DNA from: Hyphomicrobiales bacterium
Lineage (GTDB): Bacteria; Pseudomonadota; Alphaproteobacteria; MED-G09
DNA: 64,000 nucleotides
Assembly: GCA_028339975.1 (NCBI GenBank)
Contig: JAOLDG010000007.1
Span: 1-64,000 of the forward strand
Reading direction: 5' to 3'
A program made the position numbers and the translations under genes. Within the stretch, counting starts at the first letter, position 1, and every line of letters begins with the position of its first letter. The notes beneath the pieces were generated by a model. That model had not been told where the DNA came from, searched no databases, and was given only the letters and a program-made list of their open reading frames with translations. Of this stretch, positions 24,797 to 33,943 are shown one piece after another.

Positions 24797-25849
24797 TTAA
24801 ATAAGAGAAAGACTTTCGAGATCAATTGCTTGATTACCAGATCTTTCAACCATGACTGCAAACATTTCATCACCTCTCTCTGTACGCTCAACTAACATTG
24901 AAGATATAACTCCCATTAAAAAACCTACAAAAGCGAACCTTCTATAGTCTCGCCATGCCATTTCTTTTGAGTAAATATCTTCTGATAAATTTAATTTATC
25001 AAGATATCTTAATACCAGAGACTCTTCATGGACCTTACGTTCATTTGAATTAGAGAAACTCGTAGAAATACAATAAGCAATATCTGACATGGGTGCTCCA
25101 GCACTCAAAGTTTGCCAGTCAAGAATTACTACACGTCCATTACTATCGAAGAAAAGCATATTATCTAGACGAAAATCTCCATGGGATAAAACAATAGGCA
25201 TTGCTTCAGTTGATGAATAGGATTCGTAGCGATCAATTAAAGATTTCCCCACTTCTATAATTGAATCATCAATACGTCCCTTATATCTAGAACACCATTC
25301 AGGGTAAGTCTCAACAAGAAATTGATTTATAAATTTTTTTCTATCTTTTCCATAGTTTAACCATTTTATTTTTGATAAGCTTGGATGGTTCCAATATGAG
25401 CTATGTAGTATGACAGCCTCATTAAGTATAAGCTTAACATCATTAACACTGCACCCATCCATTTGCGATATTTGTTTAGCTGGAGATAAATCCTCCATCA
25501 ACATAACAAAGTTACCAATATCATTATTATCTAGACCAACAAAGTATGCATGAGGACTTCTTATTGGAATTGTATTGGCATATTCTTTGTACCAGCGAGC
25601 TTCAATTTCATAAAGATTCATATTTTTTGCTGTTTGACGACTTATTAAATCCCTTGCTGAACACTTTGCAATAATTGTTTTTGGTCCTTTATCATTATCC
25701 CAATTAAGTGTGATCCTGTAGCTATCACCCACCTGACCCGATCCAACGGATTCATAAGAAAAATTTTTTAATGACTCAGGTAAAAAATTTAGTTTTTCTG
25801 ACAACCATTCAACGGTAAATTTTTCTGGATGATTAGGTAAACTATTCAT
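24797..25849 (-). CDS. APH/choline-kinase-like phosphotransferase
   Basis: The 350-residue protein has the aminoglycoside-phosphotransferase fold. SVGSGQVGDSYRI is the glycine loop and TIIAKC holds the ATP-binding Lys. LSHGDFRLDNMLF is the catalytic loop, with its Asp and Asn, and VVILDWQTLSAG is the metal-binding motif. In environmental bacteria this family more often phosphorylates small alcohols or steroid-like molecules than antibiotics, so resistance should not be assumed. Its start overlaps the end of the 25846-26943 gene by four bases, so the two are translationally coupled. Confidence 0.85.
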   Translation of the reverse strand: MNSLPNHPEKFTVEWLSEKLNFLPESLKNFSYESVGSGQVGDSYRITLNWDNDKGPKTIIAKCSARDLISRQTAKNMNLYEIEARWYKEYANTIPIRSPHAYFVGLDNNDIGNFVMLMEDLSPAKQISQMDGCSVNDVKLILNEAVILHSSYWNHPSLSKIKWLNYGKDRKKFINQFLVETYPEWCSRYKGRIDDSIIEVGKSLIDRYESYSSTEAMPIVLSHGDFRLDNMLFFDSNGRVVILDWQTLSAGAPMSDIAYCISTSFSNSNERKVHEESLVLRYLDKLNLSEDIYSKEMAWRDYRRFAFVGFLMGVISSMLVERTERGDEMFAVMVERSGNQAIDLESLSLI

Positions 25850-26943
25850 TTAGTGATACTATCTAGGAGTCCTTTAAAGCCACTAGGCTTATGAGGTCCA
25901 ATAAAAAGTTGTTCAATAACACCCTGACCAAAATCAGTTTTATTTGAATTTTTTATCTCAACTTCCGCTAAAGTTTGTATATGTAGGTTGTGGATTAAAC
26001 CATTTCCTAGTTCTAACTCAGCCTGATCTAAATCAATTGAATCAAAGGCAATTTTTAATGAACCATGGTTATTTCCATGACCCCATTCTGGATGAGTATA
26101 GCCCAATCCTTGCATATAAAATACTCGACCTGTTTTGAAGTTAATCTCTTTATTATCTAATTTTACATTTAGATTACTAATTCTACGAGTATTCTCTTTA
26201 TACCTTAGTTCGGTTTTTGGATTGTCCGTTTCATATTTGTAATTTTCTTTTAAATTATCAATTACAGCTCTAGAATTCCAAGTTTTACCCTCTAAGTCAT
26301 CATTCTTATGATAAAAAAAACAATAATCAGGAAAATTCACAGGAGTCCAAATCCAGTAAAATTGAGGTATTTCATTAGATTTATTTTTCTTATCTTCTTT
26401 TCCCCCTATTGGCCGTAAACCCCAGCTTCTGTCGCGTGTACCCATAAAATCATCAATCTTGATAATTTTATTATTAAATTTAATTGCACCAGACCAAGTT
26501 ATATTTTGAGTTGCTCTTGTACAGTCAATAAAAATTCCTGAACTTTGATTATGAGTAAACCTTGGTTCTTCAATTGCCTTATGTCTAAATTTTGCAAAGA
26601 TTTTGCCAGAAATACCATATTCATTTTGATCGATTGTTAGTGCTGTCTCTTCCAGAGGTTTTATTATATCTAATTTTATTGGACCAACTCTTAAATCTAG
26701 GCGACTGCTATTCATTTCTTTTGATGCCCTTAAGTTATACTGCTTATTATCAATCGATAAACAAAAGCTAGCATCCATAATATTTAGTTGGGGATAGACA
26801 CCAAGTGCTGCTGCAAAAAAAATATCACCTTCTTTATTGTAGCCATTAAAGAAAAATCGGTCATAAAAATTACTATTTTGTCCAGAGATAGCTATTGTTT
26901 CAGGGGTTTGATGTAAAGGATAGTCATCAGCAGGCGTCAGCAT
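25846..26943 (-). CDS. Uncharacterised beta-rich protein, possibly lipocalin-like (AttH/CrtC type)
   Basis: The 365-residue product has no signal peptide or membrane helix and is rich in strands. The segment DDFMGTRDRSWGLRPIGG near residue 168 recalls the DHxWG-type motif of AttH/CrtC lipocalin-like proteins, and FYWIWTPVNFPDYCFFYHK looks like a second barrel repeat. The match is weak and I give it as a suggestion only. Proteins of this kind are often encoded beside APH-type kinases, as here, with a four-base gene overlap. The first gene of its operon, it diverges from the CoA-transferase operon across 224 AT-rich bases. Confidence 0.65.
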   Translation of the reverse strand: MLTPADDYPLHQTPETIAISGQNSNFYDRFFFNGYNKEGDIFFAAALGVYPQLNIMDASFCLSIDNKQYNLRASKEMNSSRLDLRVGPIKLDIIKPLEETALTIDQNEYGISGKIFAKFRHKAIEEPRFTHNQSSGIFIDCTRATQNITWSGAIKFNNKIIKIDDFMGTRDRSWGLRPIGGKEDKKNKSNEIPQFYWIWTPVNFPDYCFFYHKNDDLEGKTWNSRAVIDNLKENYKYETDNPKTELRYKENTRRISNLNVKLDNKEINFKTGRVFYMQGLGYTHPEWGHGNNHGSLKIAFDSIDLDQAELELGNGLIHNLHIQTLAEVEIKNSNKTDFGQGVIEQLFIGPHKPSGFKGLLDSITK

Positions 26944-27167
26944 CTGTTCAGTCTCCTAAATTTATTAAAATAAGACTTCCTCTAATATTTAAAAATAAAA
27001 TATTATAAACCCTTAGTTAATAACTTTTTTAAAAATCTAAGATAAAACTTTTAATTTTACTATCTTTAAATTTTTATCATTAAATGTGTTTATTAAATAA
27101 ATAAGCATTAAAGTTTTTTTGTATTTATTTTTTCTATTATAAATATACAATTCTGTAGGAGTAAAAT

Positions 27168-27869
27168 ATGTCGGGATTCAATAAAATAATAAATAGCTAC
27201 GAAGATGCAATGGATGGACTTGTTGATGGAATGACCATTATCTCTGGTGGCTTTGGTTTGTGTGGAATCCCAGAAAATTTAATTAAAGAAATTAAAAGGA
27301 AAGGTACTAAGGACTTAACTGTGGCCTCTAATAATTGTGGAACAGATAAACATGGTTTGGGTTTATTGCTATCTGACCATCAGGTAAAAAAAGTAATAGC
27401 ATCGTATGTTGGTGAGAATGCCCTATTTGAAAAACAAATGATGAGCGGAGAGATTGAGGTAGATCTTACACCGCAAGGGACATTAGCTGAAAAGATGAGA
27501 GCCGGTGGAGCTGGTATACCTGCTTTTTATACTCCTGCTGGATATGGAACGCCTGTAGGGGATGGAAAGGAAGTTCGAGAGTTTAATGGACGTAAATATA
27601 TTCTTGAAGAAGCATTGCAGGGTGATTTTTCTATTGCGAAGGCCTGGAAGGCTGATAGTCATGGTAATCTTATTTTTAGAAGAACTGCTCGTAACTTCAA
27701 TCCAATGGCCATTACTGCAGGAAAAATATCTGTAGTTGAGGTCGAAGAAATTGTTGAGGTAGGTGATTTAGATCCTGATCAAATTCATTTACCTGGTATT
27801 TATGTTGATAGATTAATTAAGGGCACATTTGAAAAAAATATTGAACAACGTACTGTTCGAAATACTTAG
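27168..27869 (+). CDS. scoA: 3-oxoacid CoA-transferase subunit A
   Basis: The 233-residue protein begins with MSGFNKIINSYEDAMDGL and has ISGGFGLCGIPENLI, the family I CoA-transferase glycine motif, VASNNCG and GVGIPAFYTPAGYGT-like AGIPAFYTPAGYGTPV. With subunit B encoded 29 bases downstream it forms the enzyme that moves CoA from succinyl-CoA to a 3-oxoacid such as acetoacetate. TAGGAG precedes the ATG. The thiolase gene follows subunit B, so the trio would activate a 3-oxoacid and cleave it to acetyl-CoA. Confidence 0.93.
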   Translation: MSGFNKIINSYEDAMDGLVDGMTIISGGFGLCGIPENLIKEIKRKGTKDLTVASNNCGTDKHGLGLLLSDHQVKKVIASYVGENALFEKQMMSGEIEVDLTPQGTLAEKMRAGGAGIPAFYTPAGYGTPVGDGKEVREFNGRKYILEEALQGDFSIAKAWKADSHGNLIFRRTARNFNPMAITAGKISVVEVEEIVEVGDLDPDQIHLPGIYVDRLIKGTFEKNIEQRTVRNT

Positions 27870-27898
27870 TATATAGAGAATTAATGGAGAAAAGATTT

Positions 27899-28561
27899 AT
27901 GGCTTTGACTCGAGAGCAACTAGCACAGCGTGTCGCACAAGAATTTAAAGATGGTTACTACATCAATCTTGGCATAGGTATTCCGACTTTAGCTGCTAAC
28001 TATATACCAAAAGGGATTGATGTAGTTTTGCAATCTGAAAATGGTATCTTAGGAATGGGACCCTTTCCTCGAGATGAAGAAGTGGATGCTGATATAATTA
28101 ATGCTGGTAAGCAAACTGTTACATTAATTGAGGGTGCCTCAGTATTTTCCTCCGCTGATTCATTTGCTATGATTCGAGGTGGTCACGTTGATCTGACTAT
28201 ACTTGGCGCTTTCGAGGTTGATTGCCAAGGTAATATTGCCTCCTATATGATACCTGGTAAGTTAATCAAAGGTATGGGTGGGGCAATGGACTTGGTATCT
28301 GGCGCGGAAAATATAATTGTTACCATGACACATGCATCAAAGGATGGAGTTTCTAAACTTTTATCTAACTGCACCTTACCCTTGACTGGAAAAGAATGCA
28401 TTAAAAGAGTTTTAACAGATCTGGCATTATTAGATATCGAGGGCGGAAGGTTTATATTACGTGAACGTGCCCCTGGTGTTAGCGTAGATGAGATAGTTAA
28501 ATTAACGGCAGGTGAATTAGAAGTTACAGGTGATGTTCCTGAGATGATATTTGAGATTTAA
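27899..28561 (+). CDS. scoB: 3-oxoacid CoA-transferase subunit B
   Basis: I choose the ATG at 27899 because the GGAGAAA between 27885 and 27891 serves as its ribosome site and includes the upstream ATG's codons. The 220-residue product has YYINLGIGIPTLAANYIP and the catalytic SENG motif with Glu47, which forms the glutamyl-CoA thioester. AFEVDCQGNIASYMIPG and GGAMDLVSGA follow as usual. It pairs with subunit A upstream and precedes a thiolase gene. Confidence 0.93.
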   Translation: MALTREQLAQRVAQEFKDGYYINLGIGIPTLAANYIPKGIDVVLQSENGILGMGPFPRDEEVDADIINAGKQTVTLIEGASVFSSADSFAMIRGGHVDLTILGAFEVDCQGNIASYMIPGKLIKGMGGAMDLVSGAENIIVTMTHASKDGVSKLLSNCTLPLTGKECIKRVLTDLALLDIEGGRFILRERAPGVSVDEIVKLTAGELEVTGDVPEMIFEI

Positions 28562-28586
28562 ATAATTTAAATTTTTGGAGGTAGTA

Positions 28587-29774
28587 ATGATTAAAAGAGA
28601 AGTTGTTGTGTTGAGTGGAGTAAGAACAGCCATTGCAGATTTTGGTGGGACTTTAAAAGATCAGCCTGCCTCAGAATTAGCTGCTAAAGTTGTAGCTGAG
28701 GCAGTAAATCGTTCTGGATTGTCTCCAGAAGATATTGGTCATTGTGTAATTGGATCAGTCTTGCATGGGGATCGACGTGACATGTATATTAGCAGAGTTG
28801 CGGCTTTAAAAGCAGGTCTTCCAATTGAAACACCATCACTTACTGTTAATCGATTATGCGGATCTGGTCTTCAAGCATTAGTTTCAGCAGCTCAAATGAT
28901 ATTATTGGATGATTGTGATGCAGCTGTAGCAGGAGGCTCTGAGTCTATGAGTAGAGCTCCGTATTGGTTACCTACAGCTCGATTTGGCGCGAATATGGGC
29001 GATGGAAGTATGGTGGATTCTTTAACTGGTGTTTTAACATGTCCGATGGGCGATGTTCACATGGGTGTAACTGCTGAAAATGTAGCTGATCAGTTTAATA
29101 TAAGTCGAGAGCAACAGGACGAGCTAGCTAAACAGAGTCATCAGCGCGCTCAAAGAGCCATCGAAGAAAATCGTTTTGAAGGTCAAATTTTACCTATTGA
29201 AATAAAAACTCGAAAAGGTGTTACTGTTTTTGAACAAGACGAACATATTCGTTTCGACTGCGATATTGAAAGCATGGCTAAGTTAAGACCTGCATTCAAA
29301 AAAGATGGATCGGTTACTGCTGGAAACGCATCAGGTATAAATGATGGAGCTGCTGCCTTAGTTTTAATGGAAAAAAATAAAGCAGAAGAAAAAGGCTTAA
29401 AACCAATGGCAAAATTAATTGGATATGCGCTTACTGGAGTTGATCCATCGATTATGGGAACAGGTCCTATTCCTGCAGTAAGAAAATTATTAGAGAAAAC
29501 AGGCTTTAAAATTGAAGACATAGATATTTGGGAGGCAAATGAGGCTTTTGCCGCTCAAGCATTATCAGTATCTAATGAGCTTGGGCTAGATCCAGAAAAA
29601 GTTAATCCGAACGGTTCTGGTATTAGTTTGGGACACCCTGTTGGTGCTACTGGTGCAATTATTTCAGTAAAAGCTCTTTATGAATTAAAGCGAATTAGTG
29701 GAAGATTTGCGGTTGTAACCATGTGCATTGGAGGTGGTCAGGGTATTGCAGCTTTATTCGAAAGGGTTGAATAA
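28587..29774 (+). CDS. Acetyl-CoA acetyltransferase (thiolase)
   Basis: The ATG at 28587 follows TTTGGAGGTAGTA; the upstream TTG lies in that ribosome site. The 395-residue protein has the nucleophile Cys91 in NRLCGSGLQA, His350 in GHPVGATGA and Cys380 in CIGGGQG, the complete thiolase triad. It would cleave acetoacetyl-CoA, or a longer 3-oxoacyl-CoA, into acetyl-CoA units. Position right behind the CoA-transferase genes supports ketone-body or side-chain degradation. Chain-length preference cannot be told from sequence. Confidence 0.94.
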   Translation: MIKREVVVLSGVRTAIADFGGTLKDQPASELAAKVVAEAVNRSGLSPEDIGHCVIGSVLHGDRRDMYISRVAALKAGLPIETPSLTVNRLCGSGLQALVSAAQMILLDDCDAAVAGGSESMSRAPYWLPTARFGANMGDGSMVDSLTGVLTCPMGDVHMGVTAENVADQFNISREQQDELAKQSHQRAQRAIEENRFEGQILPIEIKTRKGVTVFEQDEHIRFDCDIESMAKLRPAFKKDGSVTAGNASGINDGAAALVLMEKNKAEEKGLKPMAKLIGYALTGVDPSIMGTGPIPAVRKLLEKTGFKIEDIDIWEANEAFAAQALSVSNELGLDPEKVNPNGSGISLGHPVGATGAIISVKALYELKRISGRFAVVTMCIGGGQGIAALFERVE

Positions 29775-29820
29775 AGTTATTAAAAAATTATTATAAAAAT
29801 AAACAAAGGGAGAAAAAAAC

Positions 29821-30774
29821 ATGACATTAGTAACAGTATTAAGCGCAAGTGGAAGACCAGGTTTAGCTCAAGTAAGACAGCTTCTTGAGGCTGGTTATGA
29901 AGTAAGGGCTACAACAAGAAACCCTGAGACAATGAAAAATTTTAAAAATATTGAAGTTGTTAGTGCTGATTATAATGATTCAGATTCTATTTATGAAGCT
30001 TGTTTAGGGGCTGACTCAGTTTTTTATACCAGACCATCTTTTGAAGAGTCTCATAAGGCTCTCGATTTTGCTGCTACTGTGGGTAGTGCATCTAAAAGAG
30101 CAGGGGTAAGGCGTATTATTTACAACACTTGCTGTTGGGGTCCACCTGATGAACTTGGTGAAGTTGGTCAAGCTGGTTACGATAGTGTTAAGTTAATGGT
30201 TAGTATGCTTATGCAGGCAGGAGTTCAAACAACTACTTTTCAACCTGTTTTATTTATGGACAACCTTCTTACTAGTTGGGCAAGAAAGGATATAATGAAA
30301 AATGATTTATACACCTACCCTCATAATCGAAATTTAGAAGCAAGTTGGATTTGCCTTGATGACGTCGCAAAGTTTATGATAGCAGCCATTGATAGAGATG
30401 ATTTAGTTGGAAGATGTATAAATATAGGGGGTCCTGAAATTTTCACACCACCTAGAGTTGCAGATTTGCTATCTGGCCATTTTGGAAGACCTATCCGCTA
30501 TGAAGAATTAGATTTAAAAGATTTTTCAAATAGACTCTATGATATTTTTTATAAAGATTTAGACGATGAAAAAAGGGGAGGTCGTTCTGCTGATAGGGAG
30601 GGTTTTTCAGAAAGTATGTCTGATTTTTATCGCTTTAATAATATATCAGAACACAAACCTTTTAAGGTAGATATGGAGCCAGTGTTAAAAGAGATACCAA
30701 TAAAACTAACCCCATTCAGTGAATGGATGAAACAGCAAGATTGGGATGAAGAACTTGATACAAATGCTGGATAA
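29821..30774 (+). CDS. NmrA-like NAD(P)-binding protein
   Basis: VTVLSASGRPGLAQVRQLL is a Rossmann start in which the usual GxTG is altered. VRATTRNP binds the cofactor adenine side and ADSVFYTRPS follows. The remainder (RRIIYNTCCWGPP, TTFQPVLFMDNLL, CINIGGPEIFTPPRVADLL) is the NmrA/extended atypical SDR pattern. AGGGAG precedes the ATG. Family members act as NADPH sensors or reductases. It is likely cotranscribed with the thiolase gene, 46 bases upstream. Confidence 0.82.
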   Translation: MTLVTVLSASGRPGLAQVRQLLEAGYEVRATTRNPETMKNFKNIEVVSADYNDSDSIYEACLGADSVFYTRPSFEESHKALDFAATVGSASKRAGVRRIIYNTCCWGPPDELGEVGQAGYDSVKLMVSMLMQAGVQTTTFQPVLFMDNLLTSWARKDIMKNDLYTYPHNRNLEASWICLDDVAKFMIAAIDRDDLVGRCINIGGPEIFTPPRVADLLSGHFGRPIRYEELDLKDFSNRLYDIFYKDLDDEKRGGRSADREGFSESMSDFYRFNNISEHKPFKVDMEPVLKEIPIKLTPFSEWMKQQDWDEELDTNAG

Positions 30775-30779
30775 AATTG

Positions 30780-31274
30780 ATGGATCCTAATTTTCATGCA
30801 TTACAACTAATTGCTGAAATAGCTCTAGGCATTCTTGGTTTTTCAGCAATATTAATTGGGTTAAGTAGAACTAGCGATGGGTTTAGCGCACCTGATAATT
30901 TTCGTATTCAACTTTTAACTTATTCTTCAATTGGCGCTATGTTTTGCGCCCTTATTCCATTTGCTATTTTTGGAGATGATCACCAAATTTCTTGGCTAAT
31001 TGTTAATTGGTTGCTCTGTTTGTACTCTATTTTAGGGTTATTTATTTTTCCAAGACGCGTAACGAAATTGAGATTAGAAGGTTATTCAGATTTATTTCCG
31101 CTACCTTTAGTAATCGTTCAAATGGGAATGCTTGTTTTGAACTTTATTATCTCAGGTTTAATGATAGTTAATTTTATAGAAGCTAAAGCAAATTTTTATA
31201 CCGTTTGTTTAATATTGTTTTTAATTCAAAGTTCTATAGCATTTATTAGAACTATATTTTATCGAGCAAGCTGA
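30780..31274 (+). CDS. Small membrane protein
   Basis: The start is the ATG at 30780, three codons after the NmrA stop region. The 164-residue protein has four or five hydrophobic helices (ALGILGFSAILIGL, IGAMFCALIPFAIFG, WLIVNWLLCLYSILGLF, GMLVLNFIISGLMIV and CLILFLIQSSIAFI). I do not recognise the family. Its stop overlaps the ATG of the GNAT gene, so both are translated together. Confidence 0.7.
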   Translation: MDPNFHALQLIAEIALGILGFSAILIGLSRTSDGFSAPDNFRIQLLTYSSIGAMFCALIPFAIFGDDHQISWLIVNWLLCLYSILGLFIFPRRVTKLRLEGYSDLFPLPLVIVQMGMLVLNFIISGLMIVNFIEAKANFYTVCLILFLIQSSIAFIRTIFYRAS

Positions 31275-31861
31275 TGGAAAATAAGTACCCAAAAATAATT
31301 AAAACAGATGAAAAAAATAAAGATCAAGTTAAAGCTGTTCTTAAATTAGGCTTTTCTTCAGATGCCTTGTTACGATGGGTTTTTCCTGATGCAAATTCTT
31401 TCCTCAACAGTTTTGATTTATGGATGGAAGAGTTTTCAAGAAAATCATTTGAAGCTGATATTGTTTTTTCTGAAGAGAATTTTTATGGAACCTCTTTATG
31501 GCATCCGCCTGGATTTGAATTTGATGAATCTGTTCTTTATCCAACATTTGAATCTATTCCTGAAGATAGATTGGAGGATGTAATTAAATTCTTCGAAGTA
31601 TTTTCCGAGTATCACCCCGACGATGCCTGGTATTTAGCTTTTATAGCCGTTGATCCATCAAAACAAGGGTTGGGAATAGGGTCATTTTTATTAAAAGAAG
31701 CTCTAAAAATGATCGATGAAAAAAAAGAAAAAGCTTACTTAGAGGCCTCAAGCCTTAGAAATAAATCGCTTTATGAGCGGTATGGTTTTGAGTGCATAGG
31801 TGAGGTTAAGATTGGTGACTCTCCAAAAGCATTTCCAATGATAAGGGAAGCTAAAAAGTAA
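31274..31861 (+). CDS. GNAT-family N-acetyltransferase
   Basis: The 195-residue product has the acetyl-CoA-binding motif AVDPSKQGLGIGSFLL and the final AYLEASSLRNKSLYERYGF, both typical of GNAT enzymes. The acceptor amine is not predictable. The ATG overlaps the preceding membrane-protein stop in TGATG, indicating coupling. The N-terminal region (VLKLGFSSDALLRWVFPD) resembles small-molecule acetyltransferases of marine bacteria. Confidence 0.85.
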   Translation: MENKYPKIIKTDEKNKDQVKAVLKLGFSSDALLRWVFPDANSFLNSFDLWMEEFSRKSFEADIVFSEENFYGTSLWHPPGFEFDESVLYPTFESIPEDRLEDVIKFFEVFSEYHPDDAWYLAFIAVDPSKQGLGIGSFLLKEALKMIDEKKEKAYLEASSLRNKSLYERYGFECIGEVKIGDSPKAFPMIREAKK

Positions 31862-31901
31862 ATTATATATAAGATTTTTATTTATAAAGTAGGAAGTTAA
31901 A

Positions 31902-32678
31902 ATGAGTGAACTATACAAAAGCCCAACTGAATACCTTCTTTGTGATGTTAATAATAGAGTATTAACAATCACACTTAATAGACCTGAAGCAATGAACGCA
32001 TTACGCCCCGAAATGTTTGATGGAATTAAAGCTCTTGTAACACAGGCTGAAGGTGATTCAAGTATAGCAGTAATTGTACTTGAGGGTGCAGGTAGGGCTT
32101 TTTCTGCAGGAGTTGATCTTAAAGTATTACAGGGTTTTGATCCAAAGGCTGGAAAAATTGGAGATATTTTTGATAAACCTGCCGCAGAAGCATGGGATAT
32201 AATTCGTAAAAGCCGTTGCCCAGTTATTGCGAAAGTTCACGGAGCTTGTTTTACTGGAGCTTTAGAAATGGCACTTCATTGTGATTTTATTTTCACTACA
32301 GTTGATACTAAGTTCGGAGATACACATGCAAAATTTGGCTTAAGACCTACCTGGGGAATGTCTCAAACCCTTTCGCAAGCTATAGGTGTTCGTAAAGCAA
32401 AAGAATTATCATTTTCTGCACGTATTGTTCTTGGAGAAGAGGCGGTTAAACTTGGAATTGCAAACGCTGCAGAAGTAGATAAGGAAGCTTTAGATTCTCT
32501 TGTTAATAAGCGCTCTTCTCAAATTTCTTCAAACTCTCAAGAGGCTGTAAAAGCATTTAAAGATCTATATGGTTTATCTCAATCAGGGCTTTCAATTGAT
32601 GATGCCTTAAAGGCAGAACTAGAAAACGAATTTCCAGAGATTAACGATACAAACGAAAGATTGGCAGATTTTAAATAA
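31902..32678 (+). CDS. Enoyl-CoA hydratase/isomerase-family protein
   Basis: The 258-residue crotonase-fold protein has ITLNRPEAMNALRPEM, GAGRAFSAGVDLKVL as first oxyanion loop, and HGACFTGALEMALHCDF with the first catalytic Glu. Where hydratases have a second Glu in the FGxPE segment, this one reads FGDTHAKFGL, so His replaces it. Such DTHA-type crotonases are common but may be isomerases or hydrolases instead of hydratases. It precedes the Rieske gene by 33 bases. The crotonase at 39881 retains both Glu residues. Confidence 0.85.
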   Translation: MSELYKSPTEYLLCDVNNRVLTITLNRPEAMNALRPEMFDGIKALVTQAEGDSSIAVIVLEGAGRAFSAGVDLKVLQGFDPKAGKIGDIFDKPAAEAWDIIRKSRCPVIAKVHGACFTGALEMALHCDFIFTTVDTKFGDTHAKFGLRPTWGMSQTLSQAIGVRKAKELSFSARIVLGEEAVKLGIANAAEVDKEALDSLVNKRSSQISSNSQEAVKAFKDLYGLSQSGLSIDDALKAELENEFPEINDTNERLADFK

Positions 32679-32711
32679 AAGTATTATATTTTGATAGTGG
32701 TGGGGAAAGTC

Positions 32712-33938
32712 ATGGATATTGAAAAAATTAATGAAATAAAAGCTCAGATGGATTACGAGAGAACAAGAAATTCTCATCCAGAAGGGTTTCCAAAACTACC
32801 AGAAATTCCAGGTAAGAGATATACAGATAAAGATTTATATAAACTTGAAATGGAAAATATTTTTCTTAAATCCTGGCTAATGATTTTTCGTGAAGATGAA
32901 GTTTCTAATCCTGGTGATTACAAAATGTTTAATAAACTTGGGCGTGAAATTCTAGTAGTTAGACAAAATGATTATAGCCTTAAAGCCTTCTATAATACCT
33001 GTCAGCACAGAGGTGCTCCTGTTGTAAGGAAATCTGAAGGTCACACCAAAATACTAAGATGCCAGTATCATAGCTGGGCTTACGACCTTGCTGGTAATCT
33101 TATTAAAGTGCCTGATTTAAGAGATTTTAAAGACTTTGATCCAGGCTGTAAAAAATTAAAGAAAGTACATTGTGATACCTGGGGTGGGTGGGTTTATATT
33201 TCTTTATCGGAAGATAACCCAGGAAGTTTAATAGACTTTTTAAACCCTGTTGCGCATGAGCTGGAGTGTTTTAAGAGCTCAGAACTCATTACAGTTTACA
33301 AGAAAAGCGTTACAGTTAAGGCTAACTGGAAAACTTGTTTAGACGCATTCATGGAGGTTTATCACGCTCCGACAATTCACAAAGATACTGTAAATATTCT
33401 TCTTGACGGTAGCGCTATGGCAGCAGGCTTATTAAAAAATGGCCACTCGAGAATGGTAACACCTAAAAAGATTAATTTGGATGGAGGTTTTCTAGGGGCA
33501 GAAAATTCCGACTATGTTCCTTATATTGAAACGTGTGATAAAATTCATGCTCAAACTAATGTCGCCTATGGGATATTTCCAAATTTTATTACCCCTACAG
33601 ATACATCTGGTTATCCAGCAATTTTATTTTGGCCAAAAGGCTTAAGAGAAACTGAGTTTGAGTGGATACAGATTGCCCCAAAATGGCCCGGGAATGAAAA
33701 GCCAGATTACTGGAAAGAGCAAGAGGCTTCTTTTGATTTAATTATGGCGGAGGATTTTAAAAATCTTGAACCTATGCAGGTGTCTCATGACTCTGGTGTT
33801 TTTGAATCAATGCCGCTTAATTATCAGGAAAGAAGAATATATTACTATCATCAAGTTATCGATGATTGGATTGGCAGAGAAAATTTACCAAAAGATATTC
33901 AAGTCCCTAATATCTTAGATCCTTTTATTGAAGTTTAA
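32712..33938 (+). CDS. Rieske non-heme iron oxygenase, large subunit
   Basis: I take the ATG at 32712 after GGGGAAAG; a TTG at 32691 gives a longer but unsupported form. The Rieske [2Fe-2S] ligands are Cys97-His99 (CQHRGAP) and Cys117-His120 (CQYHSW). The mononuclear iron site is His218 and His223 in MEVYHAPTIH, with Asp upstream in LDAFMEVYH relaying electrons. These enzymes hydroxylate aromatic, terpenoid or steroid rings. No beta subunit, ferredoxin or reductase gene lies nearby. A second large subunit is at 46174. Confidence 0.9.
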   Translation: MDIEKINEIKAQMDYERTRNSHPEGFPKLPEIPGKRYTDKDLYKLEMENIFLKSWLMIFREDEVSNPGDYKMFNKLGREILVVRQNDYSLKAFYNTCQHRGAPVVRKSEGHTKILRCQYHSWAYDLAGNLIKVPDLRDFKDFDPGCKKLKKVHCDTWGGWVYISLSEDNPGSLIDFLNPVAHELECFKSSELITVYKKSVTVKANWKTCLDAFMEVYHAPTIHKDTVNILLDGSAMAAGLLKNGHSRMVTPKKINLDGGFLGAENSDYVPYIETCDKIHAQTNVAYGIFPNFITPTDTSGYPAILFWPKGLRETEFEWIQIAPKWPGNEKPDYWKEQEASFDLIMAEDFKNLEPMQVSHDSGVFESMPLNYQERRIYYYHQVIDDWIGRENLPKDIQVPNILDPFIEV

Positions 33939-33943
33939 AATTA

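Noticed and set aside
24797-25849. Aminoglycoside resistance gene
   Set aside because: The APH fold is shared by many small-molecule kinases and the neighbours are metabolic; no resistance or mobile context exists.
29183-29521. Long antisense open frame inside the thiolase gene
   Set aside because: It is the complement of a well-supported thiolase with all catalytic motifs, and its translation looks like reverse-strand noise.
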